From positions 1,810,036-1,874,035 of the forward strand of contig NZ_CP011102.1 of the NCBI RefSeq assembly GCF_003534205.1: a DNA stretch of 64,000 bases, in the 5' to 3' direction. Origin of the DNA: Listeria weihenstephanensis. Its GTDB lineage: Bacteria > Bacillota > Bacilli > Lactobacillales > Listeriaceae. Under the pieces are notes generated by a model, which was given only the letters and a program-made list of their open reading frames with translations, was not told where the DNA came from and ran no database searches. Within the stretch, counting starts at the first letter, position 1. Every line of letters starts with the position of its first letter. Position numbers and translations under genes: made by a program. Below are positions 13,167 to 21,769 of this stretch, in pieces.

Positions 13167-13238
13167 TACAGACGAGGCAGCCACTTGCATAAGCCTCCTG
13201 TTTTAGCTATACTTACTTTTGTAAGGAGTGGAACGTAC

Positions 13239-13526
13239 ATGCCTAAAAATGAAAAATGGAAAGCGCTAGTCGATGTTAATATTTTGTTTATTCTATTCGG
13301 CTACATTTGTTTATATGTGATGTATAGCGGTAATTGGCCAGAAAGCCTTCTATTTATTGTCGCTATTTTAATGGGAGTTGCTGGTTGTTTCGGATTTTAT
13401 CTAAGCATTAAAGGGATGCAAATGAAGCGCAAACCAATGTATCAGATTTTCCTGATGATGGCCTCGATTATCCCTGCAATTATTGGCATTATTTATTTCA
13501 TCATCTATGTCATTACGTTATTTTAA
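13239..13526 (+). CDS. Small three-helix membrane protein, unknown function
   Basis: 95 residues, start ATG at 13239 behind AAGGAGTGG. Three hydrophobic segments (about residues 13-30, 36-55 and 68-93) with basic connectors (KGMQMKRKP near 57-66). I do not recognise a named family. It follows the glycerophosphodiesterase by 72 bp and is closed by a strong terminator, so the two may share a transcript. Confidence 0.7.
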   Translation: MPKNEKWKALVDVNILFILFGYICLYVMYSGNWPESLLFIVAILMGVAGCFGFYLSIKGMQMKRKPMYQIFLMMASIIPAIIGIIYFIIYVITLF

Positions 13527-13532
13527 CGATCA

Positions 13533-13576
13533 AAAGCCCGATGTCTCCGCAATTTTGGAGGCACCGGGCTTTTTTT
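13533..13576. terminator. Strong intrinsic terminator
   Basis: AAAGCCCG...CGGGCTTT stem with inner CTCC/GGAG pairing, followed by seven T's on the plus strand. It ends the plus-strand membrane protein gene. The stop codon of the convergent UvrA-like gene overlaps its T-run at 13575. Confidence 0.85.
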
Positions 13577-16500
13577 AATTATTTTGCTCTAAGCATTCAT
13601 AAACTGCCATCATTTCTCGTTTGTTCAGTTCGCGAATCCGATTAAAAATGGGAATATCCGCAACGTTTTCTGTTCTTTCATTTTCTGGAACAATATCGCT
13701 TACTTTACCTGTTAGCCACGTACGCACGTCTGTACCCTCGATGACTTCTTTTAGGCCTTCATTATCGAGACCAGTCGCAGAACATGTTACACACGGTATA
13801 GATAGCTTTTGTACGCCATCATGGAGGCCATCTTCTGAGATCACTTTCTTCCCTTTACAGAATGGGCATGGGTGATTTTTTTTGACTTTGTTAATTTGCG
13901 TCACGATTTTTTTATACCCAAATGCTTCGTAAACATAGGTCAGTTTTTTATATTTACCATTGACGAAATACGCATCAATAATTGTTTCGCGTGTTTCGGT
14001 AATTTTATCGAAATCACAGATAGTAACATGATTTTTGCGACTTATTGCTTCCATACTGCCCTTTATCTGATCCCAGAATGGCACCGCGTTTTGCAACACC
14101 ATTTCATAACCGACAAAGCTCGCCTGCTCCAGCTCCAGCATTTTCAGCGCAACTTGTTTGTCTCTCGAAAGCAACGAAACATCTTCTGTAAGTAGCATAT
14201 CTCCACCTACAATGGTCTTTAATTTCTCGAGTTCTGGTAGCGGACCAACTGTTTTAATAACGTCATCGATTGGCTGACCAATAATTTCGCGAATATCCGT
14301 CCCGCCAAATTCCAGTTTTCGATGGTGACCGAGTACCGTTCCCTCACAAATTGGACAAACAATCATTTCTTTCGATGCCTTCATTTGCTCTTTAATAATC
14401 GATTTTGAAATCACAATATAGCGCCCGATAATCATGTTAAAACCTTGCCAAATTCTTCTGGACTTACCAGCTTTATCATAAAATGATTTTTCCCAATACC
14501 CGTATAAGAAAGTATGTTTTTCCGCATCTGTCATCTCGTTATAGCTCTTGCTCAAATCATGACCGAGCTCTTGCTTAATTTCTTCAAACAAGAATTCTAT
14601 CTTCTGGAACTGGAAAAATTCTAAAACTTTCATGATATCAGGGTGTAGCATACCTTCCCAAAATGGCGCGTTCTTATCTTGAATCACCAAATCAAAATCA
14701 AATTCCTCGATAAATCGGCGTCCAGAACAACTTGGGCAATGGTTATCCGCAGAATAAAAATCAAAGCTTCTCGTATCCTTGTTCGTCGGATGAGATGCCA
14801 CGATATGGTTAATCAGACCACCCATTTCGAAGAGGAAACTATACTGACTATAAAGATGGCGTTCTAGATCAATCGCGACAACCGGCGCAATCATTTCGGA
14901 CTCATATTCCCCGTAAATCAAGCGAGCCATTGACGATAAGCTTTTCAAAATACCGCCTTTATAGATGTTCTCCGCATTTTTGAAATAAGCAATAGGATCT
15001 TCCTCTAAATAATGAATGCCTTCTTGCTTTTGGAGTTTGGATGAAATCGTCGTTGCCTTCGCGCTACCTTCTCCTTTTTTCAAACGGTAAAAATCTTCAT
15101 GGCTCAAAATATCAAGTTTCTCCACTGGCTCCTGCTGCCGTTTCCCAAAATCAACAATGAAATCCGAACTTTCTAGCATATAATCATTATGTTCAATCAT
15201 CACGATCGAAACCGTTTCGTCTTCCAAAATCACCCGAATACTATCAATAAACTGGTTTAAAATATTTTGCGATAACCCTTTGGAAGGCTCGTCAAAAATG
15301 AAGAGCGTGTGCGGGTTTTTCAATCCTGAAAAAAGTTCCGAGACTAAGTGTACGCACTGGAATTCACCAGTAGATAACGTCTGCGTTTTTCTTTCTAACG
15401 TCAAATATCCAAGTCCAAGTTTGATCAATAGGCTCAAGCGTTTATGCGCGATATCCTGCTTCGGCAACTCCTCCAAAATATCTTCAATCGAGCGCTCAAA
15501 TAAGTTATCGATATCATCACTATATTTCGTCAGTTTTTGCTTAATATCAAGGAAAGTTGCCACGGTTGAACGGCTTGTGATCGATTGATTTCGATTTTGA
15601 CCAACCATAACAAGCTTGTCTTTCGGGTAACGTTTCAGGAAATCAGTCGCGATGCATTCGTTTACAAGCGTCGATTTACCACATCCAGATTCACCAGTAA
15701 ACGTCACCAATCTATTTTTAGGAATCTCGATTTCCGCCATTTGGATGTTACGACAATGCAGCTCTTTAAATTGATAATATTCCGTTGGTGTTTCTTGATT
15801 CAGCCCTACAAGAATTGGCGCAGGTCGTGGCGATTCTTCGACGATTTTTCCACCGTATTTCCCACTACCAGGCCCGAAGAAAAGCTCTTTATCTGTCGTA
15901 TTAAGCACCGTATCCGAGTGATCAATCAGCCAAATTTGGTTTTTATAGCCCAATTTTTTAATTTGCTCTAAAATTTTCAATAGCGTCTGGTGATCAAGCC
16001 CTACAGAAATTTCGTCAATAATGATCACGGTATTTTCACTTGTCGCCATGAATTCTGCCAAATAAAGTCGCGTTAATTCGCCACCTGAAAGAGTTCCCAT
16101 GATCCGATTCAGCGTTAAATAGCCGATATTCATATTGATAATATTTTGTAAGATATGCTGTTTCGCCTCGCTAAGTTGCAATTCATCTTTAAGAGACAGC
16201 AACGTTTCCAGACTTAAATTATTGAGGTCCGAAATACTTTGCTCCCGTCCCAATATATCGATTTTATATTCTTCTACCTCTGGATTAAAACGTTTCCCGC
16301 CACACTTTTTACAGGTGACATTGCTGTTAGAACCGCGCCCTTTACAGCCTTTGCACCAGCCGAGTTCATTATTAAACGAAAATAATTCGGGCGATAAGTT
16401 GAATTTTTCCGCCATGGCAACACGAATTTCTTTAAAAACACCTGTATGAGTGCCAATTGTGGAGCGTGGGTTGGATGAGATAGACGATTTGCCAAGAAAA

Positions 16501-16745
16501 AGAACGAGTGGCATGTCTTCCATTTTGATCGCGCTGAAATTTGTTTCCATCACCTCAGGAAATAAATATTGATATTCCGCTTTTGGCAATAGAGAAACGA
16601 GGCGCTTCTTAGACTCTTCCCCAATCGTTTGGCAAAAAGTTGTTTTCCCTGAACCTGATAATCCCGCGATTCCAAGCGATTTATCTGCGGGTAGTTCGGT
16701 ATCTAATCGGTGAATATTGTTTGCGATTAATTGATTTATTTTCAT
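13575..16745 (-). CDS. UvrA-like twin ABC ATPase with extra zinc clusters
   Basis: 1056 residues from the ATG at 16745 (GGGGA upstream). First ATPase half: Walker A GLSGSGKT (28-35), the UvrA-like NPRSTIGT (92-99), zinc cluster Cys131/134/145/148, signature LSGGE near 230 and Walker B IIIDE. Second half: Walker A TGESGCGKS near 350, signature LSTGEFQ, Walker B FIFDEPSKGLS near 505. Unlike UvrA, the second half is followed by about 500 residues with further Cys pairs (CPSC, CPIC, CPFC...CVTC). Both Walker and signature sets look intact, so it should be active. Real UvrA is a repair protein; UvrA relatives also occur in drug-resistance settings. Exact role unknown. Confidence 0.75.
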   Translation of the reverse strand: MKINQLIANNIHRLDTELPADKSLGIAGLSGSGKTTFCQTIGEESKKRLVSLLPKAEYQYLFPEVMETNFSAIKMEDMPLVLFLGKSSISSNPRSTIGTHTGVFKEIRVAMAEKFNLSPELFSFNNELGWCKGCKGRGSNSNVTCKKCGGKRFNPEVEEYKIDILGREQSISDLNNLSLETLLSLKDELQLSEAKQHILQNIINMNIGYLTLNRIMGTLSGGELTRLYLAEFMATSENTVIIIDEISVGLDHQTLLKILEQIKKLGYKNQIWLIDHSDTVLNTTDKELFFGPGSGKYGGKIVEESPRPAPILVGLNQETPTEYYQFKELHCRNIQMAEIEIPKNRLVTFTGESGCGKSTLVNECIATDFLKRYPKDKLVMVGQNRNQSITSRSTVATFLDIKQKLTKYSDDIDNLFERSIEDILEELPKQDIAHKRLSLLIKLGLGYLTLERKTQTLSTGEFQCVHLVSELFSGLKNPHTLFIFDEPSKGLSQNILNQFIDSIRVILEDETVSIVMIEHNDYMLESSDFIVDFGKRQQEPVEKLDILSHEDFYRLKKGEGSAKATTISSKLQKQEGIHYLEEDPIAYFKNAENIYKGGILKSLSSMARLIYGEYESEMIAPVVAIDLERHLYSQYSFLFEMGGLINHIVASHPTNKDTRSFDFYSADNHCPSCSGRRFIEEFDFDLVIQDKNAPFWEGMLHPDIMKVLEFFQFQKIEFLFEEIKQELGHDLSKSYNEMTDAEKHTFLYGYWEKSFYDKAGKSRRIWQGFNMIIGRYIVISKSIIKEQMKASKEMIVCPICEGTVLGHHRKLEFGGTDIREIIGQPIDDVIKTVGPLPELEKLKTIVGGDMLLTEDVSLLSRDKQVALKMLELEQASFVGYEMVLQNAVPFWDQIKGSMEAISRKNHVTICDFDKITETRETIIDAYFVNGKYKKLTYVYEAFGYKKIVTQINKVKKNHPCPFCKGKKVISEDGLHDGVQKLSIPCVTCSATGLDNEGLKEVIEGTDVRTWLTGKVSDIVPENERTENVADIPIFNRIRELNKREMMAVYECLEQNN

Positions 16746-16838
16746 TATAGTATCTTCCCCATTCTTCAAAGTAGTCAAATAATGATTGCCGAAATATTAT
16801 TATCGCATAACTTGCTATGTAACACCATTCTCAAACGC

Positions 16839-17345
16839 TTACGCTTTCGAATTTGTACTCTTTTCCAACATGATGTTTACAATCTCGTCTTTTGTTAGGT
16901 CAGACGCTAGCATTATTTCATCTTCTATCCCCAATGAATCATTTGCAAGCCACCATTCTTTCAGCTTTTCCACGCCAAATTCATGCGCATTTTCTCTCGT
17001 TTCATGCCTTTTTACCGTCTCAGAAAAAGGAATATCAAAATAATAAACGTCCGCGTTGTTATCGAAAGAATGCAGGAGCGATTGAAGCATGTTTTGATAA
17101 TTAGCCTTGCCCAAAATTCCTTCTACGATGACATAGGCACACTTACCATTACCATATTCAGCAATAGTTTGAATGAGTTCCACGCTTAGATTCCCGCAAC
17201 GATCTCTCACACGAAGCATATCGCGGCGAACTATATCTTGAGAAACGAGTAATGTCCCATCTCCTAATTTTTCCTGCAATCGTCTAGCAACTGTCGTTTT
17301 CCCACTTCCAGAATTTCCACGAATAATAATTAACTTCGATTCCAT
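16839..17345 (-). CDS. Small P-loop kinase-like protein
   Basis: 168 residues. Walker A GNSGSGKTTVARRL (residues 10-23) at the N-terminus, then SQDIVRRDMLR and a Walker B-like YVIVEG near 71-76. C-terminal features (FDIPFSETVKRHETRE near 100) resemble lid regions of small-molecule kinases and zeta-toxin-like or chloramphenicol-phosphotransferase-like proteins. No substrate can be named. GGAGG precedes the ATG. It lies 93 bp upstream of the UvrA-like gene on the same strand, so the two may be expressed together. Confidence 0.65.
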   Translation of the reverse strand: MESKLIIIRGNSGSGKTTVARRLQEKLGDGTLLVSQDIVRRDMLRVRDRCGNLSVELIQTIAEYGNGKCAYVIVEGILGKANYQNMLQSLLHSFDNNADVYYFDIPFSETVKRHETRENAHEFGVEKLKEWWLANDSLGIEDEIMLASDLTKDEIVNIMLEKSTNSKA

Positions 17346-17373
17346 CAGATATCCTCCATTCTATTTACGAACA

Positions 17374-17415
17374 AAAGCGAACTACTGCTCCAAATTGGCT
17401 GCAATAGTTCGCTTT
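17374..17415 (-). terminator. Hairpin after opuCD
   Basis: Perfect 11-bp arms AAAGCGAACTA (17374-17384) and TAGTTCGCTTT (17405-17415), followed on the minus strand by TTTTG. Placed directly after the opuCD stop, it fits an intrinsic terminator for the opuC operon. Confidence 0.65.
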
Positions 17416-17420
17416 AATCA

Positions 17421-18092
17421 TTATAAAACTTCTACCATTTTTTTCTTCTTATTTTTCACTGGATTGAGTTTGCGTTCGACCCAACCAAGCAATACATCTG
17501 CCATAACAGCCATAAGCGCGGTCGGAATTGCACCAGCTAGAATAATCGCCGTTCCATTTGTTGCATTTGTTCCACGGACGATAATATCACCGAGTCCGCC
17601 TGCACCAACGAATGTACCAATTGCGGCAACACCGATCGCGATAACAAGGGCATTTCTAATCCCTGCCATAATCACGGATAACGCTAGTGGTATTTCAATC
17701 ATGCGTAATACTTGCCACTTCGTCATTCCCATCGCTTTTCCCGATTCAAGTAAGGCACCATCGACGTTTTGAATACCCGTATAGGTGTTTTTTAGAATGG
17801 GTAGGATCGAATAAAGGAATAGCGACAGGACAACCGTGTTCGTGCCGAGTCCCATGACAAGCATTAGCATCGCGAGTAAGGCCAGCGCCGGAATCGTTTG
17901 AATCACGTTCGCTGTTTGGATAACCCATCCTGCTAATTTTTTCTTGCGAGCAATATAAATACCTAGTGGGATTGCCACAATCGCTGCGAAAATAACCCCG
18001 TAAGCACTCATTAAGAAATGCCGCCAGAATGCTTCCATCACGTATGTTGCGTTGGTTTGATAATAGTCAATGAGTTGTGAAAATGTATCCAT
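17421..18092 (-). CDS. opuCD: OpuC compatible-solute ABC transporter, permease 2
   Basis: 223 residues with about six transmembrane segments and the inner-membrane ABC permease fold. The EAA-type coupling loop is visible (ESGKAMGMTKWQVLRMIEIP near 115-135), as is GVAAIGTFVGAGGLGDIIVRG. It is paralogous to OpuCB. Last gene of the opuCA-CB-CC-CD operon importing glycine betaine, carnitine or choline for osmoprotection; choice of substrate cannot be read from sequence. Confidence 0.93.
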   Translation of the reverse strand: MDTFSQLIDYYQTNATYVMEAFWRHFLMSAYGVIFAAIVAIPLGIYIARKKKLAGWVIQTANVIQTIPALALLAMLMLVMGLGTNTVVLSLFLYSILPILKNTYTGIQNVDGALLESGKAMGMTKWQVLRMIEIPLALSVIMAGIRNALVIAIGVAAIGTFVGAGGLGDIIVRGTNATNGTAIILAGAIPTALMAVMADVLLGWVERKLNPVKNKKKKMVEVL

Positions 18093-18107
18093 TTTGTCGA
18101 CACCTCC

Positions 18108-19028
18108 TTATTTATCTTCAAAGTAATTGTGTTTCTTCAAAAATTCTTCTGCAACGATCGACGGTTCTTTCAATTCCCCATCGGCTTCATAGTTCAGCTT
18201 TTGCATTTCTTCCGTTGAAATTGTTCCTACAAGCTTTTTAATCGTTGTTTTCAGCTCCGGATGTTCTTTCAAAATAGCATCCGTTGCCATTGGTGACGCA
18301 TCGTATGGCGGGAAGAATTGCTTATCATCCTTCAAAACGACCAAATTATACGTTGGAATCCGACCATCCGTAGAATAACCAAGCGCAACGTCCATTTGAT
18401 TATTTTTCAGAGCCGTATAAATCAAGCCAATCTGCATCGGGAAAATTTTCTTAAATTCGATGTCATAGTCTTTTGAAAAGGCTTTATAACCATCACCAGC
18501 ACGTTCCATCCAAGAGTTATCGACACCTGCAACAAGCTTATCTTCTACCGCACGCATATCGCTGATTGTTTTTAAATTATATTTCTTCGCTGTATCTTGA
18601 CGCACCATGAAAGCATACGTGTTCGCAAATCCATACGAACCGAACCAGTGTTGATCAAAACGCTCAGAAAAACCTTTTTGAACGGCTTCTAATGCTTTTT
18701 TAGGATCTTTAATTGGCTCTTCGCCGAGTGGTCCAACAAGATCTGTTCCTGTATAACGCGTCGCAGAAATGTCGATATCACCATTCACCATCGCTTGGTG
18801 TTGCACAACGGATGAACCGAGATTATTCACCATTTCTACTTTTAAATCTGTATCATGTTCAATCATTTGTCTAACAATATTGCCTACAATCTGTGATTCT
18901 GTCGTGGACATAGTCCCGATTTTAATCGTGCCGTCTGTACTGCCGCCGAGTCCTGGCAACGCACACGCCGATAAAAGAGATACGCCAAGCAGGATGACAG
19001 CTGTAAGCTTGAGTTTTTTCTTCATCAT
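18108..19028 (-). CDS. opuCC: OpuC substrate-binding lipoprotein
   Basis: 306 residues with a lipoprotein signal: basic MMKKKLK, hydrophobic core and lipobox LLSAC (Cys near 22). The mature part is a periplasmic-binding-type OpuAC fold (IKIGTMSTTESQIVGNI, then YTGTDLVGPLGE). It captures quaternary-ammonium solutes outside the cell and hands them to OpuCB/CD. GGAGGG precedes the start; a second ATG follows immediately. The gene sits 15 bp after opuCB. Confidence 0.94.
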   Translation of the reverse strand: MMKKKLKLTAVILLGVSLLSACALPGLGGSTDGTIKIGTMSTTESQIVGNIVRQMIEHDTDLKVEMVNNLGSSVVQHQAMVNGDIDISATRYTGTDLVGPLGEEPIKDPKKALEAVQKGFSERFDQHWFGSYGFANTYAFMVRQDTAKKYNLKTISDMRAVEDKLVAGVDNSWMERAGDGYKAFSKDYDIEFKKIFPMQIGLIYTALKNNQMDVALGYSTDGRIPTYNLVVLKDDKQFFPPYDASPMATDAILKEHPELKTTIKKLVGTISTEEMQKLNYEADGELKEPSIVAEEFLKKHNYFEDK

Positions 19029-19043
19029 TTCTACTGTCCCTCC

Positions 19044-19697
19044 TTACATATTCTCTTTTGCTGCACGAATTGCTTTTGGTGTAATCCGAACTTCCAATTT
19101 ACCTAGGAAAAATTCAACTAATAGCGCTAAAATCGTAACTGGAATCGCCCCACCGAGAATTAAATCTGGGCGATATAAGTTCAATCCGTTAAAGATAAAG
19201 TCACCGAGTCCGCCTGCACCAATGTATGAAGCAAGTGTTGCCCAGGCAATGATGTATACAGCCGATAAACGAATACCCGCCATAATCACGGAAATCGAGT
19301 TGGGAAGTTCGACGTTTTTGACAAGTTGCCAAGAAGTCATCCCCATGCCTCGACCTGATTCGATCAAGTTTTTGTCAACTCCGCGAACCCCGATAAACGT
19401 ATTTCGCATAATCGGTAGCACAGAGTAAATAAATAATGCTACAATCGCTGGTATTTTACCAACGCCTAGAATTGGAATAATAAAAGCCAAGATCGCTAGC
19501 GATGGTACTGTTTGTAAAACACTAACAATCCCAATCACAAAATTAGCGATTTTCGGCGAGCGTGTCAAAAGAATTCCCACAGGTACAGCCACAACGATCC
19601 CCAATATTACCGCAGAAAGCGAAATATAGAGATGTTCCCACGTTTTCACTAGCAGGTCATGGCCGTTGTCTTGGAAAAATTGCGTAATCGCGTCCAT
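19044..19697 (-). CDS. opuCB: OpuC compatible-solute ABC transporter, permease 1
   Basis: 217 residues, about five or six hydrophobic segments. The coupling loop [20 protein letters not shown] is near residues 115-134, followed by [20 protein letters not shown]. Homologous to OpuCD in the same operon, with which it should form the heterodimeric channel. It lies 18 bp after opuCA. Confidence 0.93.
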   Translation of the reverse strand: MDAITQFFQDNGHDLLVKTWEHLYISLSAVILGIVVAVPVGILLTRSPKIANFVIGIVSVLQTVPSLAILAFIIPILGVGKIPAIVALFIYSVLPIMRNTFIGVRGVDKNLIESGRGMGMTSWQLVKNVELPNSISVIMAGIRLSAVYIIAWATLASYIGAGGLGDFIFNGLNLYRPDLILGGAIPVTILALLVEFFLGKLEVRITPKAIRAAKENM

Positions 19698-19715
19698 TAA
19701 AAATAACCTCCTATT

Positions 19716-20900
19716 TTATTCGTGTACTTCCTCTTTTTCAAGTTCTTTCGTTGCTTCCGCTTGCTCTGCGGCAACTTCTTCTACATCGCCCCAAATCGAA
19801 TCATAGACGATATCAACAAGACTCGCACGTGTCACGATCCCGACTAAGCGGTTTTTCTCATCCACAACTGGGACATACTTGAACCCACGTTTTAGAATCC
19901 GCTGCATCGTATCGCGCAGTAACGTATCTTTGCGAACGTAAAATACATTTTTATCCAAAATATCAATAACAGATGTCGCAGTTCGGCGGTTATGCTCGAT
20001 CGCTTCTACATCAATTATCCCTTTCAGCACATTCTGGTCATCCGTCACAAGTAACGTATCCACTCGACGTTCCTTCATCAGTTGGATCGCCGCTTGCAAT
20101 GATTTATCCGCCGTAATCGAAACTGGCGTGTTATTCATAATCTGCTCAACAGTCGTCACATTCGGGCGCGCCTCGATTAAGCGATCTTTCCCGATAAAGT
20201 CCTCCACGAATTTGTCAGCAGGATTTCGTAAAATTTCATCTGGCGTATCAAACTGAACGACCTCTCCACCTCGCATGATCACAATCCGATCCGCAAGTTT
20301 GATAGCCTCATCCATGTCATGCGTTACAAAAATAATCGTCTTTCCAAGTTCCCGCTGCAAATTCTTGAATTCCTCTTGCAAAGAATCACGCGTAATTGGA
20401 TCAAGCGCACCAAAAGGCTCATCCATTAAAATCAAGTTCTGCTCTGCCGCAAGCGCACGCAATACCCCAATACGCTGTTGTTGACCACCACTTAATTCAT
20501 ATGGATAACGGTCTAAATATTCTTCAGGCAAATCAACAAGTTTAATCAACTCGAGCGCCCGTTCATTTTTCTTTTCCTCTGACCATTTTAGAAGCTTAGG
20601 AACAAGCACGATGTTTTCGCGGATCGTCATATGTGGCATCAGCCCAATTTGCTGAATAACATACCCAATCGAACGACGCAATTTCACCGCATCTTCCTTC
20701 ATAATATCTTTGTCATCAATAAAGATTTGACCTTCTGTAGGCTCAATCAAGCGGTTAATCATTTTCATCGTTGTTGTCTTCCCGCAACCACTTGGTCCGA
20801 TAAAACAAATAAATTCGCCGCGATCAATATCTAAGTTTAGATCTTTGACCGCCGTTTTACCGCCCTTGTAAATTTTTGAAACATGCTCAAATCTTAGCAA
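19716..20900 (-). CDS. opuCA: OpuC compatible-solute ABC transporter, ATPase
   Basis: 394 residues. Walker A GPSGCGKTT near 36-44, signature LSGGQQQR, Walker B LILMDEPFGALD, switch His in FVTHDMDEA. Two CBS domains follow (about 255-370; SITADKSLQAAIQLM and VFYVRKDTLLRD), typical of ionic-strength-sensing OpuA/OpuC ATPases. The TTG at 20900 is preferred: GGAGG lies 8 nt upstream and the product then begins MLRFEHV, as I recall for Listeria OpuCA. An in-frame GTG at 20909 overlaps the ribosome site. A SigB-like promoter lies about 115 bp upstream. Confidence 0.94.
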   Translation of the reverse strand: MLRFEHVSKIYKGGKTAVKDLNLDIDRGEFICFIGPSGCGKTTTMKMINRLIEPTEGQIFIDDKDIMKEDAVKLRRSIGYVIQQIGLMPHMTIRENIVLVPKLLKWSEEKKNERALELIKLVDLPEEYLDRYPYELSGGQQQRIGVLRALAAEQNLILMDEPFGALDPITRDSLQEEFKNLQRELGKTIIFVTHDMDEAIKLADRIVIMRGGEVVQFDTPDEILRNPADKFVEDFIGKDRLIEARPNVTTVEQIMNNTPVSITADKSLQAAIQLMKERRVDTLLVTDDQNVLKGIIDVEAIEHNRRTATSVIDILDKNVFYVRKDTLLRDTMQRILKRGFKYVPVVDEKNRLVGIVTRASLVDIVYDSIWGDVEEVAAEQAEATKELEKEEVHE

Positions 20901-21013
20901 TCTAGACACCTCCGAGTTTATTTAACTAGCAAAATTATCTACTAGTTTAGTTCTGAGAAAAGTAGCTGAAAAAGGAATAAACATTTTCAATCCTACTTAC
21001 CCACGAAATATGT

Positions 21014-21039
21014 ATTCCCATCTCGAATGATAATGAAAC
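21014..21039 (-). promoter_or_regulatory. Candidate SigB promoter of opuC
   Basis: On the minus strand GTTTCA (21039-21034) and GGGAAT (21019-21014) are spaced by 14 bp, matching the SigB pattern GTTT-N14-GGGWAW. Listeria opuCA is known to be SigB-dependent, so position and sequence agree. The stretch from 21040 to about 21440 contains no gene or motif that I can support. Confidence 0.65.
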
Positions 21040-21460
21040 ATTTCATATACCGCCGAAAAACGATGGAAAAACTTATCAATAAAAAGAAATAAAAGTTGGG
21101 AAATTGGCGCTCCTCAACTTTTAACTGGTTACATATTGGGAACACAGTTATAGTGAGTAGAAGATCAAAAAGTTGATTCTATTCCGAATAACACAGCCCT
21201 TTCAATAAGTATTATAACGTAACTAAAATCAAAAAGCGAGTCTCCATGCCTCATTTATGCCTATTTTAACCTAAAAAACCCCCTCCAAATGCACTACTCA
21301 TAGGCAATTAGGGAATTTTCGGATTTCTTGATTTTGATGTCTAATAAGGGGTTAAAAATGTACTTCTGAGCTTAAAATACACTTATCAACTAGCAGCAAA
21401 AATAGACCACAAAACATGAAAAATTATTGGGATTATTTAACCAGAAAATGAGCCCTATGT

Positions 21461-21469
21461 GGTATAATT
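21461..21469 (+). promoter_or_regulatory. Extended -10 promoter of the Fst-like toxin mRNA
   Basis: TGG followed by TATAAT (21464-21469) is an extended -10 element; no convincing -35 lies 17 bp upstream. It would give a leader of about 55 nt with two TCTAGAGA-containing segments before the GGGAGG ribosome site at 21515-21520. Confidence 0.55.
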
Positions 21470-21528
21470 AATAAGCCGTCTGCCTCTAGAGACGAGTTTT
21501 AGCATCTAGAGAAGGGAGGGTAGTATCA

Positions 21529-21635
21529 TGATTATTTTTTCCGCTGTCATTGCGCCGATCGTTGTTGGTTGTGTCCTTGCACTTTTCAGCCACTGGTTGG
21601 AGACACGGCGTAAGCACTACAAACGCAGACGGTAA
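21529..21635 (+). pseudogene. Fst-family type I toxin, apparent one-base frameshift
   Basis: From 21540 the frame encodes SAVIAPIVVGCVLALFSHWL followed by a basic tail ending RRKHYKRRR and a stop at 21633. This is the Fst/Ldr-like layout: short N-terminus, IAP-x-VVG membrane helix and charged end. The only ribosome-site-backed start (ATG 21529, GGGAGG 8 nt upstream) begins MIIF and is one base out of frame; one more T in the T5 run at 21536-21540 would join them into a 35-residue toxin. So this is a real frameshift, a variable tract, or a homopolymer sequencing error. Family members depolarise or perturb the membrane when untranslated control fails. Confidence 0.7.
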
Positions 21636-21641
21636 GTCTAA

Positions 21642-21715
21642 CCAAAAAAAAGCCCTTATCTCCCGCCAGAGATAGGGCTTTACATTTTGGATAGTACCAT
21701 GATCATTCTTTTCCT
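21642..21715 (-). ncRNA. Putative antisense antitoxin RNA (RNA II type)
   Basis: Predicted from a minus-strand promoter (TTTACG-N17-TACAAT) and the strong terminator above, giving about 75 nt, close to the known size of Fst antitoxins. Its 5' part is complementary to 21691-21710, a diverged direct repeat of the toxin start region 21521-21540 (16 of 20 identical). All four differences are C/T or A/G changes of the sort that leave G-U pairs with the toxin mRNA, so 20 continuous pairs over the start codon are possible. Ends are estimates. Confidence 0.65.
21643..21682. terminator. Bidirectional terminator of the Fst-like locus
   Basis: AAGCCCTTATCTC (21650-21662) pairs with GAGATAGGGCTT (21669-21680) with one bulge. 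On the minus strand it is followed by eight T's; on the plus strand by a weaker T-rich tail. A shared bidirectional terminator between convergent toxin and antitoxin RNAs is the family's hallmark. Confidence 0.8.
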
Positions 21716-21721
21716 ACATTC

Positions 21722-21750
21722 ATTGTACCATGGAAAGGAATATCCGTAAA
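21722..21750 (-). promoter_or_regulatory. Promoter of the antisense antitoxin RNA
   Basis: Minus strand: TTTACG (21750-21745), 17-bp spacer, TACAAT (21727-21722). Predicted start near 21715. Confidence 0.65.
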
Positions 21751-21769
21751 TATATTTCCGCTAATACGA

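Noticed and set aside
15585-15971. Plus-strand frames opposite the UvrA-like gene
   Set aside because: Antisense shadows; the minus-strand gene has intact ATPase and zinc motifs throughout.
21529-21676. Alternative peptide from ATG 21529 (begins MIIFPLSLRR) as the real product
   Set aside because: It runs through the terminator and resembles nothing; the other frame has the Fst pattern.
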